Below, in pieces: positions 1-11,941 of a stretch of DNA of 64,000 nt. Below the pieces are notes generated by a model. That model saw only the letters and a list, made by a program, of their open reading frames with translations. It searched no databases and had not been told where the DNA came from. A program made the translations under genes and the position numbers. Source of the DNA: Cocos nucifera (Eukaryota > Streptophyta > Magnoliopsida > Arecales > Arecaceae); the NCBI GenBank assembly GCA_006176705.1, contig QRFJ01000381.1:216501-280500 (forward strand). The letters are read 5' to 3'. How positions within the stretch are numbered: the stretch's first letter is position 1; every line of letters starts with the position of its first letter.

Positions 1-2511
1 ATCGTGGTTTGCAGCAAAGTGCGATCTCATTCTTCTTCTGTTTGACCCTCACAAACTGGATATCAGTGATGAGTTCAAGCGTGTCATTGGATCTCTGCGT
101 GGCCATGATGACAAAATACGTGTAGTTCTGAATAAGTCAGACCAGGTTGACACCCAGCAGGTGAAGCATTTTGTCTGTTGTATCATCTGTTATTCATCAT
201 GCAGTAATTTTACTGACTCCTTGTTGTCACTTTTTTCATTATTACATTATGTGATCTTATTGGACACATAGCCAAATGTCATTTGCTATTGTATTGCAGC
301 TAATGCGAGTTTATGGTGCATTAATGTGGTCGCTTGGGAAAGTTTTGAACACCCCTGAAGTAATGCGTGTGTATATTGGGTATGCTGTTGATATGGTTGT
401 ATCTTTACCATATTTCATGCAGTTTATTGTCTTGCAGAATTATGTTTCTTTTTAGCATCTATTGAGAAAATAAAATGCGACATGTTTAATGACTTAGATA
501 TTGTTCATTTAGGAAAGTGCTCTTAGTAAACTTATATTCCTAGAATATTTTCATGCCTTAAAGTATGCATTCCATGTCTGATTAGCATATGCCTAGAATT
601 GCAGGTTTTTTACAGTATCCATGTGTTTCTGTAGATCATTGGCTGAGACATTACTGAACTTAAAACTTATTCTAACGTGAATTTTACAGTTCATTCAACG
701 ACAAACCAATAAACGAAGCAGCTGTTGGTCCAATTGGAAAGGAACTTTTTGAAAGGGAACAAGATGACCTCCTTTCTGATTTGAAAGATATTCCCAAGAA
801 GGCTTGTGATCGCCGTGTAAGTTTTCTGTTTATGATTGATTTTTTTTTTTCTTCCAAAAAAATGGTCATTGAAAATGATTCAGTAAACCTTCTTTTGTTC
901 ACTTTAGATCAATGAATTTGTTAAGCGTGCAAGAGCAGCCAAGATTCATGCCTATATAATTAGCCACCTGAGGAAGGAGATGCCGGCAATGATAGGAAAG
1001 GCTAAAACACAACAAAGACTCATTGATAACCTGGAGGATGAGTTTGCTAAGGTAGTAAAATTCTTGTGATCTTTCTATGCAGAGACATGTAAATTGTTAT
1101 ATAATACATGCATACATTCATAGGATCATGTATCTTATGTGCATGTTTGTGTGTGTCTGCAAGCATGGAACATGCATGTCTGAACAACCGAAAGAGCAAT
1201 TTTTTCCCGCCCCCCCCCCCCCCCCCAGTGCAAGTTAGCTATTTCTGTCCTAAAATGCTTTAAGGTGACTCAAGCAGGTGAAGTATTACCAAATACTCAT
1301 GGAACTAAATATTCGTGTGGAAGCTATTGAATTCATTTGATAATTTAATTTGTTACAAGTCAATTTAAATATGCTGCTGCACTAAGGTTGTGTTTGTGAT
1401 TGGATTGTCTTCAGTTTAGTATGTCAGCAGGACAAATGCACAGGAATTGACCAATACAATCATTTCGTTCCTTGTCTGAAAACATGGAGGGAATGCCACC
1501 ATCCTGACTCGAATTTGAGATCTCTCGAAATAGTAGAGGGTGACCAATGGCTGAGATCTGCCTGGTTAATGTTTTATATGTGTGTGCAAGTGTGCATGCA
1601 TATGAATGAGAGTTACTAGAAAAATAAGACTTTACAAAAATAAAATTACAATGATTTTTCACATTGTTGCTAGATCCAATAATTTGTGTAGCGAGGGTTT
1701 GATCCAAATAAACCTCATCTGATTACTGTCCTCCTCAAGCAAAGGAATTCTTGGATGTTATTCATGTTGTTTACAGCTTACAAGCACTTATTTTTTTAGT
1801 TATTGGTCTTAAAGTTTGAACGGTTCTCACTTTGATGCATGTTTGAAAATGCTTGAAATTTTATTTGTAGTAGTAGCTCAATGATGGTGTCTTTTTTGTT
1901 CTTTTGCTGGCATGTGACGGTATTTTGTTTCTATATTGCATGTCTGATACATAAAAATTGCTGCAATTGTGTCCCTAGTATGTGTCAAACTTTGATTTCC
2001 TGCATCAGATGTTGATTAGCATCATTTGCATGGTCCCATTAATATTATGGAAGGAATGAACATTGTTTGGATGTTTTTATTTAGCAAGTTTGACATGGTC
2101 TTCTCACACCTGCAAATAAGCTTCCTGCATCTCTTAATGTGTTTATTGTCACAATTGTTGTGGTAATTCTTACAATGAAAGTCAATTTGGGCACTAAATT
2201 AAATACTACACATTTGTCAATAAATTTATGTATGCCTTCCACATAATTTCATGTGTTTTGGTCGAACTTTGTTGTAACTCTGTTTAGAAAAGGGGGACTG
2301 TAGTATCTGAAATATGTTGAAACAGGTTCAAAGGGAGTTTCATCTACCGGCTGGGGATTTCCCTAATGTCGAACATTTCAAGGAGGTATTGAGTGGTTAC
2401 AGCATCGATAAGTTTGAGAAGTTGAAGCCTAAAATGATACAGGTTGTGGATGACATGTTGGGATATGACATTCCAGAACTCTTGAGGAGCTTCAGAAACC
2501 CATACGAATAA
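1..2511 (+). CDS. EHD1-like: EH-domain-containing protein, plant EHD1/EHD2-like, 3' part (5 exons)
   Basis: Membrane-remodelling ATPase of the dynamin superfamily; the plant family acts in endocytosis and recycling. The reading frame opens at base 2. Exons joined at GT-AG borders are 2-160, 300-379, 690-816, 908-1051 and 2326-2511, giving 696 nt, or 231 residues plus TAA with phases matching at every join. Visible are the end of the G domain with the nucleotide-binding motif NKSD (VLNKSDQVD), the helical part (INEFVKRARAAKIHAYI) and a conserved C-terminal stretch (GYDIPELLRSFRNPYE). In plant EHDs the EH domain and the P-loop precede this part, so they must lie upstream of the window. No disabling change is seen, so the gene is probably functional. 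Intron 4 is long (1274 bp) and contains a C17 tract. Whether it is EHD1 or EHD2 cannot be settled from the C-terminal half. Confidence 0.93.
1210..1226. repeat. C17 homopolymer in EHD intron 4
   Basis: A run of 17 C, preceded by CCCG, inside the long fourth intron. It is the rc equivalent of a G-tract; length polymorphism and assembly error are both likely here. Confidence 0.9.
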
Positions 2512-3590
2512 TGGCAAGTAATCATTCTGATAGATTGGTATCATCTTCATGAGAAAAGCAGAAGGTAGTGAATAGTGAAATGATGATGGTATACTCATGC
2601 TATAAGAGCTATGTATAGCTCTGGCCTTCTCTTCATGTCATTGTTGATTATTGTTGTAAGGCTGTCCAATTCACAGATTTTGACCTCTGATGGGTTGGCA
2701 AGGATGGTATCAAATGTAAGGATTTTGTCAAAATCAGTTAGGGAACCTGTTTGCCTGGAAAATCTTCCGGTCATCTATATGACATGTTTGTATTGGACCT
2801 ATACATGCAATCTTCATATGTATTGTTACACATGCTGCCCTGTTTACTCAAGGCTGTTTTGGAGGGTTGTATATTATGTTGGCATTTTCCAACTTTGCAT
2901 CGGAGGGTTGTTCATATGATAAGTAATGACAAACTGAGAAAAGAATTTAGGAAGTGACTAGGATCGAGCCCTAACATGAAAAATCTTAATTGACTTAATC
3001 AAGTGATTAAGTCAATAATCTTTAGAATATGAGTTTGCACGGATGAACCCTCACTCAGGCTTGGAACAATTGCTTTGATATTTCATATCGAACAGGCCTA
3101 CTTTGCTCTTCATATAACTCTTTGAGATTAAGTAATATAGACTAAGGTTCCATATTTTCATATTGCTTCGGTAATTCATTACTCATTGAGGTCAACATGA
3201 TATACTTAACAATTAAGGTATCATTTTGCCACATTTTATATGTGGCCCTTTCCTCTTCTACAACATTTTCTATGATCGGCTTAAGATTCGGAGAGTCGAG
3301 GAGGTAGGAGACTCTCCTGAGTGAGGGTTCATATAAATGGGATCGATCAACTTGTTGGCATCTAAAATATCCCGCATGATAGTGAAGAAGCCATTAAAAT
3401 TATTCTATATTAAATAAAGAGCAATATCTAAGCAGACCATTCAAGACAAACATAACTAGATGAGGATTTATAAATCTAATTGTGTCTTCCACTATTTTAT
3501 TTTATGAATACCATAGTCGTCACCTATGGTAAGCGAGAAATCCTATCTTGGATTTTTTAGCAGGGTTGAGATCCTAATTTCTCACATTTC

Positions 3591-3887
3591 TTGTGTTACA
3601 CAACAAACATTTATGAGTTCAAGGATAGGAAATTTTCTTTTTCAATTGCAATCCATGCAATTATCAACATTTATTTCTACTTCTAAGATACTTATAATCT
3701 TATGTTACACAACAAATTATAATATCTTAGTTTAGTCAGATCCTTCATTTTCCTATAGTCAAATTTGAATAATATTGCCCTTGTGTTACACAACGAAGCA
3801 ACATCATCAAATATGCCAAAAAACATAATATGTACCAAGACAATTCTACATCAATCTCTATGGTAAGCCTTGTATTACACAACAAAA
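3591..3887. repeat. Four dispersed copies of a 13-bp palindrome (TTGTGTTACACAA)
   Basis: The word TTGTGTTACACAACAAA, or a close variant, occurs at about 3591, 3702, 3781 and 3870. Its first 13 bases are an inverted repeat with 6-bp arms (TTGTGT/ACACAA) around one central base. Spacing is about 80-110 bp and the DNA between copies is not obviously repeated. The function is unknown. Confidence 0.6.
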
Positions 3888-5248
3888 CCTACCATAGTTT
3901 TTGACTTGATTTTGACTTAGAATGAAGGTGTTAGTAGTGTCATAATCATTAAGCATTTCCAATTCAAGTTTTGCATAAATCAAATTGGCTAGGTAAGTGG
4001 GAGAGAGATGGAAGGCCCCCCATTCTTGTTTTAGATACTAAAAGATTTAGTCAGGCAAGAAACGGATCCAATTAAAAACCACGATCTCTTTACCTTTTCA
4101 GAATCACTTTTTTAGACACCATTTAATCAATCATTTCCTGAATGGATTTGATTTTCAACACTACGACTAAATATTATTTTTAAGAGAGCTTTGAAGTTCT
4201 CTAATACACATCCTAACGTATTTTATCAAACTATACTACATGTTATAACATATCATGAAAAGCATAACATGATAATCAAAAATAATAGCATGCTATGCCA
4301 AACTTGTACAATTATATCATCATTCTAAGATAACTTTGCAACATAGCAAACGTCCACCACTATATTAGGACAATCTTATATAAGAATGATGACTAACTTT
4401 TCTAAACATATCTCTAATATTGATTAGGATTTAGGTGAAACACCTAATCAGTAGTAATTAACAATACATTATGTATAACACCTATCATGCTACATATATT
4501 AACATGACTTGCATATCATATATCATAACATCAAATTGATCATTAATTGAATCAATCAAGATCGTTTTGATACCACTTTTCACCTCTCCGCCCCTTTCTC
4601 CCTCACTTTCCGAACCATTCTTCCTCGTTGAGCTCTTCATCTCTCACATCTAAAATTTTTTGCATTTTACTTTATAACAACGTAGTTATCAAACATGCTT
4701 TTTGCTTTTTTGCTTTTGCTCAATAGTAAAAATTAAAAAAAATAAAAAATATATTTTTAAAAAAAGTTAAAAATTAAAAAGTGTAATCATACGCATCCTA
4801 TATTAGCACAAATACTTTTCCTATATCAGATTTTGTTTATTAATTTTAAATTAGCAGCTTAGTAGGTTGCATGGGAAATTTCTTCAAGAATTAGGGTCGA
4901 TGGTGGATCCAAAGCTTTATTTCTGGTTCCACTAGGCATGACTAATGTGTTTTACAACATGTATGGGTATTATGTGAAGAAACAGTCATCCATCTCTTGG
5001 AAATCCAAGTTTCCCTGCACAACAATCATTTATATCAACAGATTTGATGGCATTCTCTTTTCACATATATTGATGCTAGACGTTCCATCAGAGCGACTTA
5101 AGTGCATCTTGGATCTTTAAATTGCCAAACCAATAATCAATAAATAAGCATCTGCGATTTTTGAAACAAGTTGATGTGATCAGTGCCTGTGTGAGCCTTT
5201 AGTTCTTGCATTGAATTCATCATGGAATACCAGGGACTCAGCAAGGGT

Positions 5249-5270
5249 GGGGGGGGGGGGGGGGGGGGGG
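5249..5270. repeat. G22 homopolymer
   Basis: An uninterrupted run of 22 G followed by CGCC. It makes a proline-rich frame on the other strand that is not a gene. Confidence 0.9.
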
Positions 5271-5344
5271 CGCCGAGAAAGAGAGCAAATATTGCTCCAA
5301 TTGTCATGTTTTTCGAGTGCATCTCCTTTCATCTAGAGACTTTA

Positions 5345-7080
5345 GTATTTTTTTCCCCCTATAAAGGATGATTAAGTATATTTCAAGCTAGTTGTGATAC
5401 AATATCTTTATGTAGTAAATTGACTAAAAACTCTGAAGGATCCTTCATCCACACGATGTCAGCATCACAAGATCAAGTCTGTCTAGAAAGATCGTGTGCT
5501 CCTGCATTTCTGAGTCTCCTCACATCTGAGAAGGTGCAACTAACAAAATCAGTAGCTTAGAGATTTGTGTCCTCAATTATATGTCCCACGAAAGAATGGT
5601 TCAGTTCTTGAGATAGCAATCCTTGAACAGCTGCTAAAGAATCTCCTTCTAAACCACATTGCAAAGACCCAAATCAAGACTGAATTGCAGAGATTTCCTT
5701 TCTGCCAAAGCTTCAACATGATCATCTGAGATAACCTTTTCTGCTCCTTTTGTCATGCCTGCAATTGGATCACCTTTATGGTCTTGGACAACCACCTCAA
5801 TCCCTGCATCACAAGTTTCAGAAAAGATAGCACTATCAAAATTATTCTTGTAGCAGTTGTTAGGAAGAGTTCTCCATTCTAGTTGATACTTTTCACACTG
5901 CTATTCTTTCTTGAACAAAATTATCCAATAAGTTGATGTTATATATGCTGTAACCATTGGATTCTTAACAATCCCATTGAAAAGAAATTTGTTTCTATGC
6001 ATCCACATTGCCCAAGCAATCATCACAAATATTGATAAGGTGTCTTCATTTGATTGATCTTTTATTTCATGGAGCCAATCAAGAAAAGAATGTGAATTTC
6101 AGCTATGTGAGTGCAGAGGCTACAGAAGCTCTATCTTCCTTTTATAGTGATATTTTTTCAAAGCATGCAGCAGCTATCTTATTAATCAAGTTTTCCCTTA
6201 CTGGAAGTATATTCTTAGCTGCCTTCCAAGCAAATATTTTTCCTTTGCAGGAATTTTTAGTTTCGCTATTGTCCTTTTCAAAAATTGATATTCTTAACAT
6301 TGCTCGGCTTCAATAACTCTTGTAATGCGAAAGCTACATAGTAAACAACCAAGTGAAAATTGACCATCTTTTTGTTATAATGCCGTGCATGACCATCTTG
6401 GGGCAGCCAATAGGGATTTTACTTATGGCTTTAGCTTGATGAGGTAAAAAGATTTATCTAACAATATCCATTCTCCAACTCTTTTGTTTTTAATCAATGA
6501 CCTCAGTTACCATATCTTCATTTTGCAAGATTTTGACAGAAGCCACAGCTTCATTTTGTAAGATTTTGACCGTAGAAGCCACCTTGAAAGTGCTAGAATG
6601 TGGCAACCATTTGTCTCCCCAAATTTTGATATTCCGCCCATTTCCTACTTGTCATCTCATCTAGCATTCAGCACCTCTTTAGATTCCCAAATAATTCGCC
6701 ATATTGAAGAAGGATTTCTTCCAATTTGTGCATCTTAAAAAGAGCGGTGAGGAAAATGTTTTAACTTGTATACTTTTGAAAATTGCGAATCCTCATACAT
6801 CGATTGCCTGCTTTGCTTTGCTAGGAAGGCTTTGTTAATAGCTTGCAAATTTTGAAGGCCAATGACCCCATGATTCTTAAAATCATATAACTTATTTTAT
6901 CTTAGGCAATGAATTTTGGGCTCTTCTTTCTTTTGACTCCACCAAAAATTACTAACAATTGCATTTAATTCATCACGTAGTTTGTTGGCATTCAGAGCAA
7001 CTCTTTGCATAATTTACTATGGCTTGTGCAATAGCTTTAGTGAGCATCTCTAACCCACATTTCATAATAGTTTTTCTTTC
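5345..7080 (-). mobile_element. LINE (non-LTR retrotransposon) C-terminal remnant
   Basis: Read on the minus strand, several frames give the familiar 3' part of a plant L1-type LINE ORF2. Near 6890-6955 is the segment FWWSQKKEEPKIHC, followed by NHGVIGLQNLQAINKAFLAK, the region just downstream of reverse transcriptase. Near 5970-6030 is the AWAMWMHRNKFLFNG block. At about 5640-5720 is an RNase H-like stretch (FSLDLGLCNVV). At about 5490-5530 is the terminal RLRNAGAHDLSR segment. Stops and frameshifts are frequent, so it is a dead copy. The reverse transcriptase core and endonuclease are missing, as expected for 5' truncation. The right edge meets AT-rich DNA near 7085. Confidence 0.8.
6516..6584. 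repeat. 34-bp imperfect tandem duplication in the LINE remnant
   Basis: Two neighbouring copies begin TTCATTTTGCAAGATTTTGA and TTCATTTTGTAAGATTTTGA and both end in AGAAGCCAC. This is a local duplication inside the decayed LINE. Confidence 0.7.
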
Positions 7081-7084
7081 CATG

Positions 7085-7463
7085 AGGGCTTGTTCTTTTG
7101 CGAATAAAATATTTACTTGAGAAACTATATTTTTTTAGATAAATATTTTATAGATAATATTTAGATAGAAAAATAATTTATCTATGTTCTTTTATGTATG
7201 GATAAATTACTCTGAAATCTATTATCCATGTTTTTTTACATTGTTACTTTCCTGGATAAATTTTATTCATATTTTTCATAATATTCTTTATGCTTTTTAA
7301 ATTTCAAGAAAATGAATGACTGAGTTATTGAGCATTAAATGATGGAAATATTAGAAATGAAAATAAGATGTTTTAGGTATAAAATTAAATACCTACTTTA
7401 CTGGTTCATAGAAAAATGATTTAGCCAGTGGGTAAAACTTTCTTTCATTTCATGAATAAATGC
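7085..7463. other. Left half of an AT-rich segment split by Tat copy A
   Basis: AT-rich DNA without ORFs that continues at 16454-16595 after the retrotransposon. The outer ends look weakly inverted (GGGCTTGTTCTTTT at 7086; GGGCCCATTTTTTT read inward from about 16583), so this may be an old MITE that served as insertion target. I found no convincing target-site duplication for it. Confidence 0.35.
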
Positions 7464-8312
7464 TGTTGGGGATAAACCCCGCTCCTACCGAAGTCCAGTT
7501 CGATGCTCAACTTAATGCAACTAGTAGCCATGGAAGAGCTTCAGCAGATGGGTCTTAATCGAACTCCTTCAGCCGGCCGAACTCCTCAGCGGTCGAGCTC
7601 CTTCGGACTCCCATCGATCGGACCATAGTCAAACTCCTTCAACCGACCGAACTCCTCAGCGGCCGAGCTCCAGTTGGACTCCCATAGGAGTCGAACTTCT
7701 TCCGAGCCTCTCATTTGACCGAACTTCTCCAGAAGTCCAAACTTTTTTGGAATTGGTATATGCCCAAGTCCACCAACCAACATTTGCTTCCTCGAGCTAC
7801 GGCTGTCGGACCTCGACGACATGGCCGCCACTACCAGTCTGGCGGCACCTTCCCCTCCATAACAAGCTCCATGCGATCCGCAATCGAATGACATGATCAT
7901 CACTACTGGCGACACCACTCTCTCTATAACCGACCCCATGCGACCCACGATCTGTCAGTATGGCTGTCACTATTCGCCTGACGACACCTTCCTCTCCGTA
8001 CCGAACTCCATGCGGCTCCGACGGCCCGCTACCAGATGGTATGGCTGTCACCATCAATCAAGCTCCGCCTATAAAAAGGACCCTCTAGATGCGCTAACTC
8101 TAAGCTCTAAGCTCTCCTCTCCTTCTCTAAACTCTGCCGAACTCATTCCAGAGCACTCCATTTCTATTGACTAGAGCTAACTTGATCGTCGGAGGATCCT
8201 GCCGAAGCCACTCCCCAGCTTCGGACAGAACTTTGTTTTGCAAATCACCGGTAGCGACCTCGTCCACCTCCACTCCAGCTGATTTCGACAACGACCAGAT
8301 TCTGCACCAATA
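7464..8312 (+). repeat. 5' LTR of Tat copy A
   Basis: Begins TGTTGGGGATAAACC and ends GCACCAATA where the other LTR ends ACCAACA. It contains an imperfect internal repeat of about 75-100 bp around the words ACTCCATGCGG / CCCATGCGACC. The likely promoter TATAAAAA is at 8070-8077. The same region in the Tat LTRs at 48937, 53896 and 59757 is recognisable on the opposite strand. Confidence 0.93.
8070..8077 (+). promoter_or_regulatory. TATA box in the 5' LTR of Tat copy A
   Basis: TATAAAAAGGACCC, about 240 bp before the LTR end. The same word is at 16195 in the 3' LTR, so it is the likely start of the retrotransposon transcript. Confidence 0.6.
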
Positions 8313-8332
8313 GATTGGCGCTAGAAGGAGGG
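8313..8332 (+). other. Candidate primer-binding site of Tat copy A
   Basis: Immediately after the 5' LTR stands ATTGGCGCTAGAAGGAGGG, the usual position for tRNA priming. TGGCGC at this point is typical of plant gypsy elements; I cannot name the tRNA with certainty. Confidence 0.55.
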
Positions 8333-8446
8333 CGCCTCGGTTCTTGAGATGTTCTTGAGGCCCCCTTGTTCTTAAAGGAATGCTCAGCGATGATCTCTCT
8401 CTAGAGATCTCCCTTCTTCCTCTCTAGAGTTCTTTTTCGAGAAAAA

Positions 8447-10011
8447 ATGTCCTCCAGGAGAGCTTCGATCCGACGATCGGTGGCCTCCACGGCCCGATCC
8501 CGTTCAGATCCGTCCGCTCCCGCTCCAATGCCGGCGGCTCAGGTTTCATCTGTAGTTGTGGTGGATGCGGAGTAGTTCAACCTGCTCGTCTAGCAAGTTC
8601 GTGACCTCATGGAGGTGGTGCAGGCGGTGTAGGTCATGCACCGACAGACCTCGGCACCAGCTCAACCGGCGCGAGACTTTTCAGAGCCATGTGGTTCGAT
8701 CGAGGAACGGCCGACTTGGGCTACCCGACCTTCGATCCCCGAAAGGGGGAGGCAAAGGAGGGAGAGCCCCTGCTCGGACCATGGCTCGACCCAGGGGGAA
8801 GCTTCGCACCCATTCTACCAGAAAACCTTGGAGATCAAAGATCGTGAAGATCTCTTAGATCGAAGACTCTTAGAAATGAGCCGACGAATTGAAGAACTTC
8901 ATCACACTCCCTTCTCACATGGTAATGACATTTGTACTAACCCTCCCTTTTCGCAGAAAATTATGCAGGAACCGGTCCTGCTGAACTTCAAGCTCCCACA
9001 GCTCGAGAGTTACGATAGGACTATCGATCCAATCAACCATCTGGAAGCCTTTCGGACAACGATGTTGCTCCACGGTGTGCTAGACGCTATCTTATGCCGG
9101 GCTTTCCCCTCTACCCTTAAGGAAGCTGCCAGAAACTGGTACTCGATGCTTAAGCCGAGTACCATCTTATCATTTGACCAGATGAGCCAACAGTTCACAG
9201 TCTACTTCATCAGTAGTCGGCGTCCGCACCGAGGTTCGGATTTCTTGATGGCCATTAGACAGAAGGAGGGGGAACCCATCCGGGCTTATGTCATCCGGTT
9301 TAATACTGCTGCATTGGAGGTCCAGAACCTGGATCAGTCAGTCGCCATGGCCGCCCTCAAGGGCGGCCTTTAGAAGAATGACTTGCTGTTCTTCCTGAAA
9401 AAGAAGTATCCCAGGGATTTTGCTGACATGCTAGCTCGTGCTGAAACTTATGCCCGGGCAGAGGAGGCCTTTGAAGCTAAGGACGATGAAGCCAGTGACA
9501 AGCGGCGAATCGATGGGCCAGGCAGGTCCGTCGAAGAAGGAAAGCGGAGTGAAACTCGGCCACGTTCCTGGACTCCTTTTGGTCGCAGGTGAGCCCGAAC
9601 TCCCCCTCGAGCCTGAAGGCAGGGAAGTCCCGACGGACGGGCACGCCGAGGTTCTCCCCAGTGCCAAAGTTCTCCTCGACGATGATTTCACAACTACGCC
9701 CCCCTTAACACCCCAAAAATCTAAGTGCTGATGGAGATCAGAAAATGACTTTCGAGATCGGAGAGAATGCATTTCCATTCCAACAAGCGTAATTTCAATA
9801 AGTTCTGCCTTTATCATCGTGATCACGATCACGACACTGAGGAGTGCATCCAACTTCAGGACGAGATCGAAGAGCTCGTCAAGCGAGGTAGACTTGGTCG
9901 ATTCCTGCGGAGATGACCTGAAGAGTAGAAAGATCGACCGAGGGCGTTACCACCAAGTGAGGAGAACCAATAAGAAGATCGACCACCTTTCGGCATCATC
10001 AACACTATCTT
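8447..10011 (+). pseudogene. gag: gag of Tat copy A (nonsense-broken)
   Basis: Structural capsid protein of the element. It starts at ATG 8447 (MSSRRASIRRS) and runs in a single frame. The capsid domain lies at about 8940-9470, with a match to the Retrotrans_gag core (AARNWYSMLKPSTILSFDQM). A zinc-knuckle variant, CLYHRDHDHDTEEC, is at about 9806-9847. In-frame stops occur at 8573, 8591, 8627, 9371 and 9590 and several more before 9797. Many are TGA where CGA would fit or TAG where CAG would fit, the pattern expected from deamination of methylated cytosine. No frameshift is seen. Copy B (about 52366-53771) carries the same gene. Confidence 0.85.
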
Positions 10012-10045
10012 AGGGAGACTTCAATAAGGAGAGGCTAGTGGATCC

Positions 10046-10384
10046 GAGGGATTGGTGAAAAGGTGGAGGACCGTGGAACCCATGACCTTCATCGAGGCGA
10101 ACGATCAGGGGATCCAATTTTCGCACAATAACGCGGTTGTAATTTTTTTGAACATTACTGACTACGATGTACGCCGCATTTTGGTGGATAATGGAAGCTC
10201 GACCGACGTATTATTTTATGATGCCTTCTCAAAAATGTCCCTATCCGATGATCGCTCGGGGCCTATGAACTCTCCGCTGATAGGATTCATTGGCAACGCC
10301 GTACCAGTTGAGGGTATAATAACTTTGATTGTGACAGCAGAGCAACGCCCGAAATTGGCCAAAGCGTAAGTCGATTTCCTAGTC
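10046..10384 (+). pseudogene. Aspartic protease domain of Tat copy A
   Basis: Polyprotein-processing protease. The active-site loop reads VDNGSSTDVLFYDAF, with the D-x-G-S core as DNGSS. The domain continues in the gag frame. A TAA at 10367-10369 breaks it just before the reverse transcriptase linker. The substrate is the element's own Gag-Pol. Confidence 0.8.
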
Positions 10385-11494
10385 GTGAGAACTCCATCCG
10401 CCTACAATGCCATTCTTGGTCGATCTAATCTAAATGCACTTTGGACGGTGGTGTCGACCTATTATTTGAAGATGAAATTTTCTACAAGTCATGGGATCAG
10501 AAAGGTCAGGAGAGATCAAGCTTTGGCGAGGCACTGCTACTCGATCGCCCTACATAAGGAAGAGCAGTCCGACTCTTATCTTGTTGACGAATTGGATGTC
10601 CACGACGACCTCACTGAGGAGCGAGACGAGCCTATGGAGGACCTCGTCTCTGTGCCGTTAAATGATGGAAACGTCGAGCATGCAGTGCAGATCAGCTCCA
10701 ACTTGGCAGGCGAAGTCCAGGAGCAACTCGTTACCTTCTTCAGAAGAAATGCGGATGTCTTCACCTGGACCCTAGTAGACATGCCAGGGATTGACGCCGA
10801 GGTCATGGAACATCGACTAGCTGTCGATTCGAGGCATCAATCGATAAAAGAAAAGATGCGCCACCATGCCCCAAAGAGGCAGAAAGCAATCGCTGAAGAA
10901 GTAGACAAGCTGCTCCAAGCCGAATTCATCCAAGAGGTTAATTATCCGATCTGGGTCTCAAATATGGTCCTCGTTAAAAAGATGAACAACAAGTGGATGA
11001 TGTGCATTGATTTCAAAAAGCTGAATAGGGCCTGTCCAAAAAATAGTTATCCTCTATCCAAAATTGATCAACTAGTGGATGCGACTTCGGACTACGAGTT
11101 TCTCACCTTCATGGATGCCTTCTCTAGTTATAACCAGATCTGGATGGCGCCTGAGGACGAAGAGAAGACCGCTTTCATTACTGACCATGGTCTTTATTGT
11201 TATAGGATCATGCCCTTTGGGTTCAAAAATGTAGGAGCAACGTACCAGCATTTGATCAATAAGATCTTCAAGAAGCAGATCGACCGCAACATGGAGGTGT
11301 ATATGGATGATATGCTCGTCAAAAGTCGAGCTTCAACAGACCACCTCGTCGACCTTAAAGAGACATTCAGTACACTCAGGAAGCACAAGATGAAACTAAA
11401 TCCGACCAAGTGCGCCTTTGGCGTGACCTCAGAAAAATTTCTGAGGTTCATGGTGTCAAGACGTGGGATTGAAGCAAATTTCGAAAAAATTTGA
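10385..11494 (+). pseudogene. pol: Reverse transcriptase of Tat copy A
   Basis: RNA-directed DNA polymerase that would copy the element's RNA in the virus-like particle. An open stretch of 369 codons covers a linker (about residues 1-130) and then the palm and fingers. Motifs include NMVLVKKMNNKWMMCIDFKKL, the first catalytic aspartate in LTFMDAFSSYNQI, the IMPFGFKN block, and the catalytic YMDD box in VYMDDMLVKS. The thumb begins at MKLNPTKCAFG. The stop is a TGA at 11492-11494. Upstream the same frame holds protease and gag, downstream RNase H. All the catalytic aspartates are still present, so the enzyme was lost through flanking stops rather than active-site change. Confidence 0.92.
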
Positions 11495-11941
11495 GCCATT
11501 CAAGAGATGACCGCTCTGAAAATGATCAAAGAAGTTTAGTGTCTGACTAGAAATATGGCATCCCTAAATTATTTTATCTCAAAGTCGGTCGAATGATGTG
11601 TACCCTTCTTCTAAGTTCTCAGGCAATCAAAGAACTTTTGCTGGACGGCAGAGTGCCAACAGGCATTCAAGAAACTTAAAAACTACCTCAGCTCACCCTC
11701 ACTGCTGGCAAAGTCCAAACCTGGAGAAGAATTATTCCTGTACCTAGCTATCTCTCCGATGGCCCTAGCGGCAGTCCTGGTCAAGAAAGAAGCAAAGATG
11801 CAGCGATCGGTCTACTACGTGAGCCGGGTCCTAAGGGATATGGAGATCGGATACTTTAGGTTAGAAAAACTAACTTACTCCCTTCTAATTGCTGTCAGGA
11901 GGCTCCGATCTTATTTTTAGGAGCACATCATAACGGTCCTC
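11495..11941 (+). pseudogene. RT thumb and first RNase H of Tat copy A
   Basis: Continues the RT frame through several stops. Recognisable pieces are WTAECQQAFKKLKNYLSS (connection), then LFLYLAISPMALAAVLVKK and VYYVSRVLRDMEIGYFRLEK, the usual gypsy RNase H sequence in which the first catalytic aspartate position has become AISP. It would degrade the RNA strand of the hybrid during replication. Confidence 0.75.

Larger units (their letters stand above)
2512..5340. other. Intergenic, AT-rich; EHD 3' UTR at its left end
   Basis: The first few hundred bases are presumably the EHD 3' UTR; I could not place a polyadenylation site. Beyond about 3000 no coding region is supported. The 15-bp stretch GAACCCTCACTCAGG at 3045 recurs inverted at about 3317. 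A complement of the LTR-retrotransposon primer site (GATACCAC) lies at about 4570, which could mark an old minus-strand copia leader, but I found no LTR pair. A G22 tract lies at 5249-5270. Confidence 0.5.

Noticed and set aside
2611..2957. Two overlapping + strand ORFs after the EHD stop codon
   Set aside because: They lie in the probable 3' UTR, look like low-complexity hydrophobic translations and have no family resemblance.
5137..5322. Proline-rich minus-strand ORF
   Set aside because: The prolines come from the G22 tract at 5249-5270.
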